Shown here in pieces: positions 40,105 to 45,584 of a stretch of DNA of 45,584 nt (position 1 is its first letter; every line of letters starts with the position of its first letter). A model generated the notes under the pieces. That model was not told the origin of the DNA. It saw only the letters and a program-made list of their open reading frames with translations, and ran no database searches. The stretch spans positions 1 to 45,584 of the forward strand of contig CAJMPZ010000011.1 of NCBI GenBank assembly GCA_905215445.1, in the 5' to 3' direction. Both the position numbers and the translations under genes were made by a program. This DNA comes from an uncultured bacterium (GTDB lineage Bacteria; Actinomycetota; Coriobacteriia; Coriobacteriales; Coriobacteriaceae).

Positions 40105-41325
40105 CTAGTTCTCGTCTTCAAACATACCACCCGCAACGACCTCGTACATATGCTCGAGCTCCAAACGGTCCATTAAAAGCGGAACGGGGTACAGGGGATT
40201 GGCCTCGGCATCGGCATGCGCCGCCATCTCAGGAATGTCGGAGCGGCGAATGCCCGTCACATATTTGGGTATGCCCAAGGCGGCGTTCATGCGGTCGACC
40301 CAATCGATAAAGGCCTCGGCCGCCAGGCTGTCCAGCGCATTAGCCGGCGCAATGCCGGCCATGCGGGCGAGATCGGCGAGCTTGGGAGCAGCAGCTTCGC
40401 CATAGGCACGAAGCATGTGCGGCAGGATGATGGCGTTGGCCAAGCCGTGGGGAATCCCGTAACGCCCGCCCAGGCTGTGCGCGATGGCATGGACGTATCC
40501 AACATAAGAGCGCGTAAAGGCAACGCCCGCTTTATACGCCGCCGAAAGCATATTGCGGCGCGCACGCATGTTGCCACCGCACTCATAGGCCTCGAGCAAA
40601 TTGTCGTGGATGAGCTGCACCGCCTGGCGCGCCATCCTGCGCGTATAGGGCGTGGTGCTGCGCCCGATAAAGGCCTCGACGGCATGTGTCAGGGCGTCCA
40701 TGCCCGTTTGCCCCGTAATGGAGGCGGGCAGGCCGCGCGTAAACTCGGGGTCGTGCACCGCAAAGCGCGGGATAAGCACAAAGTCGTTAATGGGGTACTT
40801 GTAGTGCGTCTCGTCATCGGTAATTACCGCCGCGAGCGTGACTTCGCTTCCCGTGCCTGCCGTGGTGGGAACGGCGATGAGAAGCGGCAGGCGACGATGA
40901 ATCCGCAGCAGGCCGCGCATCTTGTTGATGGGCTTGCTTGGCTGCGCAATGCGTGCGCCCACGCCCTTGGCGCAGTCCATGGCCGAGCCACCGCCAAAGC
41001 CGATAATAGCCTGGCAGGCGCTCTCTCGATACAGGGACGCCGCTTCCTCCACGTTTGAGACCGTGGGGTTCATACGCGTTTCGGCATAGACCGTAACGCC
41101 AATCCCCTGAGCCGTAAGCGCACGCTCGAGTGATGCCGTGAGCCCCAAACGTGCAATACCAGGGTCCGTTACGATAAGGACCTTCTGGATCGAGCGCTTT
41201 TGAAGCACCGCGGGCACATCCTCGGCATGCTCCAAAATGCGCGGCTCGGTATAGGGCAGGATCGGCAATGTAATGCGAAAAACCGTTTGATACGTTCGGC
41301 ACCAGGCGCGGCGGGCTAGATGCAT
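40105..41325 (-). CDS. Iron-containing alcohol dehydrogenase
   Basis: A 406-residue group III iron-dependent alcohol dehydrogenase. The NAD loop GFGGGSAMDCAKGV, TTAGTGSEVT and the iron ligands in DALTHAVEAF and HAIAHSLGGRYGIPHGLANAI are present. An N-terminal extension of about 25 basic and aromatic residues (HLARRAWCRTYQ) precedes the usual start. With the downstream aldehyde dehydrogenase it could interconvert an alcohol, aldehyde and acid, for redox balance or detoxification. The ATG at 41325 has GGGAG eight bases before it; the longer frame to 41406 has no site. Two palindromic sites just upstream suggest TetR-type control. Confidence 0.92.
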   Translation of the reverse strand: MHLARRAWCRTYQTVFRITLPILPYTEPRILEHAEDVPAVLQKRSIQKVLIVTDPGIARLGLTASLERALTAQGIGVTVYAETRMNPTVSNVEEAASLYRESACQAIIGFGGGSAMDCAKGVGARIAQPSKPINKMRGLLRIHRRLPLLIAVPTTAGTGSEVTLAAVITDDETHYKYPINDFVLIPRFAVHDPEFTRGLPASITGQTGMDALTHAVEAFIGRSTTPYTRRMARQAVQLIHDNLLEAYECGGNMRARRNMLSAAYKAGVAFTRSYVGYVHAIAHSLGGRYGIPHGLANAIILPHMLRAYGEAAAPKLADLARMAGIAPANALDSLAAEAFIDWVDRMNAALGIPKYVTGIRRSDIPEMAAHADAEANPLYPVPLLMDRLELEHMYEVVAGGMFEDEN

Positions 41326-41344
41326 AAAGGAAACTCCCTCATTT

Positions 41345-41358
41345 GTTGATTGGTCAAC
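41345..41358. promoter_or_regulatory. Candidate operator 1, GTTGATTGGTCAAC
   Basis: A palindromic 14-mer (GTTGA..TCAAC) lies 20 bp upstream of the alcohol dehydrogenase start. It matches the second site on 12 of 14 bases in reverse orientation. The TTGAnnggTCAA look is usual for TetR-family operators. Confidence 0.5.
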
Positions 41359-41408
41359 ATTTGCTCGACCGATTGTACTCATCGGAGGTCGCACGAGGTC
41401 TAGCAATC

Positions 41409-41422
41409 GTTAATCAATCAAC
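41409..41422. promoter_or_regulatory. Candidate operator 2, GTTAATCAATCAAC
   Basis: This is the reverse-orientation partner of the site at 41345, 64 bp away start to start. Two copies within one promoter region support a real operator pair. No regulator gene is next to it. Confidence 0.5.
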
Positions 41423-41470
41423 ATCTTCACATGCCCAAAATTGTTTTATTAAAAATCATTCCTAATAGGC

Positions 41471-41498
41471 TTCACATTCGGTCGCATTTATGGATAAT
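41471..41498 (+). promoter_or_regulatory. Candidate rubrerythrin promoter
   Basis: TTCACA (41471-41476), a 16-bp spacer and GATAAT (41493-41498) form a reasonable sigma-70 pair. Transcription would start near 41505, leaving a leader of about 78 bases. Confidence 0.5.
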
Positions 41499-41516
41499 AG
41501 AACTCGTCAAGACGCA

Positions 41517-41547
41517 CGTCCGGAGAGGGCCCTTACGGGACCGGACG
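41517..41547 (+). other. Hairpin in the rubrerythrin leader
   Basis: CGTCCGG (41517-41523) pairs with CCGGACG (41541-41547) in the presumed 5' untranslated region, about 36 bp before the start codon. It may stabilise an abundant mRNA. It does not resemble a riboswitch I know. Confidence 0.4.
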
Positions 41548-41582
41548 AGCGCGCCATCGCCATCGATCGAAAGGATCGAATT

Positions 41583-42143
41583 ATGAAGTTTGTTTGCCCC
41601 GTTTGCGGTTATGTGGAAGAGTTCGACGGCGACCAGCTGCCCGAGGATTTCAAGTGCCCCCAGTGCGGCGTTCCCGGCTCTCGCTTCCTGAAGCAGGAGG
41701 AGGGTCAGCTCGAGTGGGCTGCCGAGCACGTCGTGGGCGTCGCCAAGATGGAGGGCGTCTCCGAGGACATCGTTGCTGACCTGCGCGCCAACTTTGAGGG
41801 CGAGTGCTCTGAGGTCGGTATGTACCTGGCCATGGCTCGCGTCGCTCATCGCGAGGGCTATCCCGAGATCGGCCTGTACTGGGAGAAGGCTGCCCACGAG
41901 GAGGCCGAGCACGCCGCCAAGTTCGCCGAGCTCCTGGGCGAGGTCGTGACCGACTCCACCAAGAAGAACCTCGAGATGCGCGTTGAGGCCGAGAATGGCG
42001 CCACCGCCGGCAAGACCGATCTTGCCAAGCGCGCCAAGGCCGCCGGTCTCGATGCTATCCACGACACCGTGCACGAGATGGCCCGCGACGAGGCTCGCCA
42101 CGGCAAGGCTTTCGCCGGCCTGCTCAAGCGTTACTTTGGCTAA
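41583..42143 (+). CDS. Rubrerythrin with N-terminal rubredoxin domain
   Basis: A 186-residue reverse-type rubrerythrin, a peroxide- and oxygen-scavenging non-haem iron protein of anaerobes. A rubredoxin domain with two CxxC knuckles (CPVCG at 5-9 and CPQCG) is followed by a four-helix bundle. The bundle carries diiron ligands in FEGECSEVGMYL, HEEAEHAAKF and HEMARDEARHGKAF. The codon use is strongly biased, as expected for an abundant protein. The start is the ATG at 41583 with AAAGGATCG upstream. It is monocistronic with its own promoter and terminator, divergent from the alcohol dehydrogenase operon. Confidence 0.93.
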   Translation: MKFVCPVCGYVEEFDGDQLPEDFKCPQCGVPGSRFLKQEEGQLEWAAEHVVGVAKMEGVSEDIVADLRANFEGECSEVGMYLAMARVAHREGYPEIGLYWEKAAHEEAEHAAKFAELLGEVVTDSTKKNLEMRVEAENGATAGKTDLAKRAKAAGLDAIHDTVHEMARDEARHGKAFAGLLKRYFG

Positions 42144-42177
42144 GCCAACCGCCTGAGACATAACCTCTAGCTCGAAG

Positions 42178-42208
42178 AAGGCCCGGACCGTATTGGTTCG
42201 GGCCTTTT
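42178..42208 (+). terminator. Rubrerythrin terminator
   Basis: A stem AAGGCCCGGACC/GGTTCGGGCCTT (one G-U pair) has a 5-base loop and a TTTT tail, immediately before the converging pdxR end. Confidence 0.85.
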
Positions 42209-42215
42209 CGTTGGC

Positions 42216-43631
42216 TTATTGCAGTTGCTCCTGAAGAACACTGAGCGACTGAGAGCTCAGGTCGTCGTATTGTATGAGGACGCGAGATGGAGCGTTCTTA
42301 GTCGATGCCCGATCACCCGTCCACAGGCAATCGGCGATGTTGACATAGGAAATACGAGCGTCAGCGAGAGCCTTCGCGAAACTCTCCCCTGCCTTGTCCT
42401 CGGCCAGGGCAACAGTGCAGTAAAGGCCCGCGTCTGCATGATCGATCGAAACCTCCCCTGCCGGAAACGTTTTCCGTACAAGCGCCGCCAGGCCATCACG
42501 CGCCCCACGAGCACGAGCGCGCACGCGGTTCACATGTCGCTCGTAATCACCCGATTCCAGCAAACGCGCCAAGGCAACCTGATCAACAGAACTTACCGAC
42601 GAGGCGTAGAAACCAAGGTTGCGTTTAAACCTCTCCATTAGTTCATCGGGCAGCACCATGTACGCCAAACGTAACGCCGATGAAAGGCTCTTCGAAAACG
42701 TGTTGGTGTAGATAACCGACTGGGCGGCATCGATCGACGCGAGCGCGGGAATCGGCTTGCCGGCAAGGCGAAACTCACAATCAAAGTCGTCTTCGATGAG
42801 ATACCGACCTGGCCGCTCGGCGGCCCAGCTCAGCAACGCATAGCGACGTGCAATGCTCGTCACAAGACCAGTCGGATACTGATGAGACGGCATCAGGTGA
42901 AGGACATCGGTCCCGGTTTTCTGCAGCGCGCTCAAGTCCACGCCCTCAGCATCCAACGGGACATGCCGCACTTCGCAACCCATGGCCTGATAGATGCGCG
43001 TCAAGCGCAAATAGCCTGGATCCTCGACGGCATACACCTTGTCCGCGCCAAGCAACTGAACCAACATGGTATCGAGCAGCTGGGCGCCCGCACCGATAAC
43101 GATATTGTCGGGATTGACATTCATGCCCCTTGTCCCGCGCAGATGGTGCGCAATCGCACGTCGCAGTCGAGCGGTGCCATGCGCCGGTGCGGGCGAAAAG
43201 ATTTCACGTTCGTCTTCGGACGTCAGCGTCGCCCGTAGCGCACTTTGCCAAAGCCGCGCCGCCTCCAAAGCGGAAGGAGAAAGTGCGTCGAATCGCTCTG
43301 CCTGCCCCATGGCATCATGCGCGCTGGGACCAACAGGGACAGCATCTCGGTCGATGTCCTCCGCAGCCGAAGCCAAAACCGGTGCATCCGGAAGTTCGCA
43401 AGCGTAGTAGCCACGACGCGGCATTGAGCAAATATAGCCCTCGGCAAGCAACTGGCTATATGCATTCTCGATAGTAATGACACTGATTCCCAGATGACTG
43501 GCAAAGGCGCGCTTAGACGGAAGATGCTCCCCCGCCGCAATGCGTCCAGCAACGATATCATCTTGAATTTGCTGATAAATATACTCATAAAGCGATGCTT
43601 CGCCGCGATTTTCCAAATTGTAGTCAAGCAT
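42216..43631 (-). CDS. pdxR: MocR/GntR-type regulator, probably PdxR
   Basis: A 471-residue MocR-family regulator. A GntR winged helix (about residues 10-80: IYQQIQDDIVAGRIAAGEHL, LPSKRAFASHLG, VITIENAYSQLLAEGY) is joined by a linker to a class I aminotransferase-like domain. The PLP-binding lysine is Lys314 in NTFSKSLSS. It is divergent from pdxST, the hallmark of PdxR, which activates pyridoxal phosphate synthesis genes and senses PLP. The ATG at 43631 has AGGTGAT upstream; a TTG at 43664 would give 482 residues and has a poorer site. Direct repeats of CTGACCTT in the gap are likely its targets. Confidence 0.88.
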   Translation of the reverse strand: MLDYNLENRGEASLYEYIYQQIQDDIVAGRIAAGEHLPSKRAFASHLGISVITIENAYSQLLAEGYICSMPRRGYYACELPDAPVLASAAEDIDRDAVPVGPSAHDAMGQAERFDALSPSALEAARLWQSALRATLTSEDEREIFSPAPAHGTARLRRAIAHHLRGTRGMNVNPDNIVIGAGAQLLDTMLVQLLGADKVYAVEDPGYLRLTRIYQAMGCEVRHVPLDAEGVDLSALQKTGTDVLHLMPSHQYPTGLVTSIARRYALLSWAAERPGRYLIEDDFDCEFRLAGKPIPALASIDAAQSVIYTNTFSKSLSSALRLAYMVLPDELMERFKRNLGFYASSVSSVDQVALARLLESGDYERHVNRVRARARGARDGLAALVRKTFPAGEVSIDHADAGLYCTVALAEDKAGESFAKALADARISYVNIADCLWTGDRASTKNAPSRVLIQYDDLSSQSLSVLQEQLQ

Positions 43632-43642
43632 GGGTCTATCAC

Positions 43643-43684
43643 CTGACCTTATCGAATCATTCAATCTGGTATTAGTCTGACCTT
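43643..43684. promoter_or_regulatory. CTGACCTT direct repeats, candidate PdxR sites
   Basis: CTGACCTT occurs at 43643-43650 and 43677-43684, 34 bp apart, between pdxR and pdxS. PdxR proteins of other bacteria bind spaced repeats in this position. The second copy overlaps the presumed -35 of pdxST. Confidence 0.45.
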
Positions 43685-43711
43685 GTTATTATCTCCAAAA
43701 CTGAGTATTCC
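43683..43711 (+). promoter_or_regulatory. Candidate pdxST promoter
   Basis: TTGTTA (43683-43688), a 17-bp spacer and TATTCC (43706-43711) form a weak sigma-70 pair. A weak -10 fits a promoter that needs an activator. Confidence 0.4.
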
Positions 43712-43776
43712 GCCATACCCAGCTCCCCGATAGGATGTTCCGTCAAGCAATGCACATGCCAACCAAGGGAGCAACC

Positions 43777-44667
43777 ATGGCAGAACAGACCAGCAAGGCC
43801 GATCGCGTCAAACTCAATCGCGAGCTCGCGCAGATGCTCAAGGGCGGCGTCATCATGGACGTCACCACGCCCGAGCAAGCACGCATCGCCGAGGAGGCGG
43901 GCGCCTGCGCCGTCATGGCGCTCGAGCGCATCCCGGCCGACATCCGCGCCGCAGGCGGCGTCTCGCGCATGAGTGATCCCAAGATGATCAAGGGCATCCA
44001 AAAAGCTGTCTCCATCCCCGTTATGGCCAAGTGCCGCATCGGCCACATTGTCGAGGCGCAGATCCTGCAGGCCATCGAAATCGACTACATCGACGAATCC
44101 GAGGTCCTCTCCCCCGCCGATGATGTCTATCACATCGACAAGACCCAGTTTGACGTGCCGTTTGTCTGCGGCGCCCGCGATCTGGGCGAGGCACTGCGCC
44201 GTGTTGCCGAGGGCGCCACGATGATTCGCACCAAGGGCGAGCCGGGCACGGGCGACGTCGTTCAGGCCGTGCGCCATATGCGCAAGATCCAAAAGCAGAT
44301 CCGCGACGTTGTTGCCCTGCGCGACGACGAGCTCTTTGAGGCAGCCAAGCAGCTGCAGGTTCCGGTCGAGCTGGTGCGCGAGGTCCATGCCACGGGCAAG
44401 CTCCCCGTCGTAAACTTTGCCGCCGGCGGAGTCGCGACCCCCGCCGACGCCGCGCTGATGATGCAGCTGGGCGCCGAGGGCGTCTTTGTTGGCTCGGGCA
44501 TCTTTAAGAGCGGCGACCCCGCCAAGCGCGCCGCCGCCATCGTCAAGGCCGTGGCAAACTTCACCGACGCCAAGCTCATCGCCGAGCTTTCGGAGGACCT
44601 GGGCGAGGCCATGGTGGGCATCAACGCCGACGAAATCGAGATCATCATGGAAGAGCGCGGGCGCTAG
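43777..44667 (+). CDS. pdxS: Pyridoxal 5'-phosphate synthase lyase subunit
   Basis: A 296-residue PdxS (Pdx1) subunit. With ammonia from PdxT it builds PLP from ribose 5-phosphate and glyceraldehyde 3-phosphate. The hallmark blocks VIMDVTTPEQARIAEEAGAC, VMAKCRIGH (first imine lysine) and MIRTKGEPGTG (second lysine) are intact, as are NFAAGGVATPADAA and GVFVGSGIFKS. The length is normal. The start is the ATG at 43777 with AAGGGAGCAACC upstream; an in-frame ATG at 43735 lacks a site. It forms an operon with pdxT 20 bp downstream. Confidence 0.97.
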   Translation: MAEQTSKADRVKLNRELAQMLKGGVIMDVTTPEQARIAEEAGACAVMALERIPADIRAAGGVSRMSDPKMIKGIQKAVSIPVMAKCRIGHIVEAQILQAIEIDYIDESEVLSPADDVYHIDKTQFDVPFVCGARDLGEALRRVAEGATMIRTKGEPGTGDVVQAVRHMRKIQKQIRDVVALRDDELFEAAKQLQVPVELVREVHATGKLPVVNFAAGGVATPADAALMMQLGAEGVFVGSGIFKSGDPAKRAAAIVKAVANFTDAKLIAELSEDLGEAMVGINADEIEIIMEERGR

Positions 44668-44687
44668 TCCAGCAGAAAGGATCGCAC

Positions 44688-45275
44688 ATGAGCGATTATG
44701 CACACCAAACGGTTGCCGTGCTGGCGGTCCAAGGCGCTTTTGCCGAGCATGAGGCAAGGCTATCTGAGCTGGGCGCACGCTGTATTGAGCTGAGGCAGGC
44801 GGCTGATTTGAAGCAGAACTTTGACCGTCTGATACTTCCCGGCGGCGAGTCTACCGTTCAAGGGAAACTGCTTGATGAGTTGGGCATGCTCGAGGAGCTT
44901 CGTACCCGTATCGCTGAAGGCATGCCCGTCCTGGGCACCTGCGCCGGCCTGATTCTGCTGGCTCACGACCTTGCCGCTCATGACGATAAGGGCACGCCGC
45001 GTTTGGCAACCATGGATGTGCTCGTTGAGCGCAATGCCTATGGCAGACAGCTCGGCAGTTTTCGCACCAAGGGACAGGTAGACGGCATCGACGGTGAAGT
45101 GCCGCTGACGTTTATCCGCGCGCCCCGCATCGTCGAGGTCCACGGCGACGCCAAGGCCTTGGCAGAGGTCGATGGCCGCATCGTCGCCGCCCGCCAGGGC
45201 AACCAGCTCGGCGTCACCTTCCACCCCGAGCTCGACGAAGACACCCACCTCCACGAACTGTTCCTGCAAATGTAG
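44688..45275 (+). CDS. pdxT: Pyridoxal 5'-phosphate synthase glutaminase subunit
   Basis: A 195-residue class I glutaminase that feeds ammonia to PdxS. The start VAVLAVQGAFAEHEARL, the glycine-rich RLILPGGEST, the nucleophile Cys in VLGTCAGLILLA and the His/Glu of VTFHPELDED complete the triad. AAAGGATC precedes the ATG. It is the second and last gene of the operon and is followed by a long hairpin. Confidence 0.96.
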   Translation: MSDYAHQTVAVLAVQGAFAEHEARLSELGARCIELRQAADLKQNFDRLILPGGESTVQGKLLDELGMLEELRTRIAEGMPVLGTCAGLILLAHDLAAHDDKGTPRLATMDVLVERNAYGRQLGSFRTKGQVDGIDGEVPLTFIRAPRIVEVHGDAKALAEVDGRIVAARQGNQLGVTFHPELDEDTHLHELFLQM

Positions 45276-45315
45276 GCAGAATTTAAACGAGCGTGGATTT
45301 TCGGACATACAACAA

Positions 45316-45383
45316 ATGAGAGTGGATAATCTCCCACTTTGAGCTTGAATGCAGGCTCAAACCGGGAGATTATCCACTCTCAT
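45316..45383. repeat. 68-bp long hairpin after pdxT
   Basis: A perfect 20-bp stem (45316-45335 with 45364-45383), a small internal loop and a further 7-bp stem (TTTGAGC/GCTCAAA) close on a 10-base loop. There is no T run, so it is more like a mobile palindromic repeat than a usual terminator, although it would also end pdxST transcripts. Confidence 0.7.
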
Positions 45384-45391
45384 CCTATGTA

Positions 45392-45443
45392 GTCGTTGGG
45401 GACGTTCTTAAACGACTAGTCAAACAAGAACGTCCCCAACGAC
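45392..45443. repeat. 52-bp hairpin repeat with GGGGACG arm
   Basis: A perfect 18-bp stem, GTCGTTGGGGACGTTCTT with its reverse complement at 45426-45443, has a 16-base loop holding GACTAGTC. It lies 8 bp after the previous hairpin. No T run follows. Confidence 0.65.
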
Positions 45444-45462
45444 CATATTGCGATAGACGACC

Positions 45463-45515
45463 ACGTTTGCCCAGATAAAACCGACCAAAATAAACCTGTC
45501 CCTTTTTGGTAGGTT
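45463..45515 (-). repeat. Second copy of the 53-bp REP-like repeat
   Basis: This is the reverse complement of the repeat at 22980-23032 with three substitutions, including the conserved unpaired tail. It lies in the gene-free last 309 bp of the window, after two other hairpins. I see no gene between pdxT and the window end. Confidence 0.8.
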
Positions 45516-45584
45516 TGGATCAAGGCGACGCCGATGTCTTGGCAACGACAGACACTATGACCCAATCCGAGGGCACTAAAAAGA

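Noticed and set aside
41431..41462. PerR/Fur-type box in the AT-rich stretch before the rubrerythrin gene
   Set aside because: The sequence TTATTAAAAATCATT only loosely resembles either consensus and is not symmetric enough to claim.
45516..45584. Start of another gene at the window end
   Set aside because: No frame with a ribosome binding site or recognisable protein is visible in the last 69 bases.

Overview
This is a GC-rich stretch of ordinary bacterial chromosome. It has GTG and TTG starts, strong AGGAGG-type ribosome binding sites and tightly packed alternating operons. The gene content points to a strict anaerobe of the Coriobacteriia, most likely Collinsella or a close relative. That content is a reverse-type rubrerythrin, an ETF-linked lactate dehydrogenase, a one-chain PurL, a PdxR/PdxST vitamin B6 locus and a holin-like small toxin. 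The genus is an inference from protein style; no rRNA or other taxonomic marker is present.

Left part (1-15.4 kb): a 5'-truncated short-chain dehydrogenase remnant, an unusual array of alternating inverted half-sites, and a CPA2-type cation/proton antiporter. Then come purL, a DMT-family exporter, a membrane GGDEF protein, a 2-keto-3-deoxygluconate-type permease, the AzlCD amino-acid exporter and an HD hydrolase. The block ends with a three-gene operon (FAD lactate/glycolate dehydrogenase, EtfB, ferredoxin-fused EtfA) that looks like an electron-confurcating lactate dehydrogenase (LctBCD type).

Middle (15.5-28.4 kb): a five-gene operon of unrecognised secreted or membrane-anchored proteins, including a tiny protein with a sortase-like tail, then a DUF554 membrane protein. 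Next is a three-gene TerB-N/TerB-C protein, BREX-like ATPase and Lhr-like helicase operon, which matches the gene composition of the Shango anti-phage system. A 53-bp interspersed repeat sits between its second and third genes. Convergent to it is an Elp3 radical-SAM/GNAT tRNA-modification gene with a spermidine-synthase-like gene.

Right part (28.4-45.6 kb): a membrane XRE regulator with a DUF4097 partner, two SAM methyltransferases (one TrmB-like) and a DUF3516 helicase. These are followed by a DUF2130 coiled-coil protein with a nuclease-like core, a metallophosphoesterase, a small charged protein, a HIRAN protein and an unlisted 27-residue holin-like toxin candidate. The last blocks are an iron alcohol dehydrogenase/aldehyde dehydrogenase operon with paired palindromic operators, a rubrerythrin, and pdxR divergent from pdxST. 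The final 300 bp hold three hairpin repeats, one being a second copy of the repeat inside the Shango-like operon.

The most notable items are the Shango-like operon with its embedded repeat, the secreted-protein operon, the holin-like toxin candidate and the several hairpin repeat families. No tRNA, rRNA, CRISPR array, insertion sequence or phage gene was seen.
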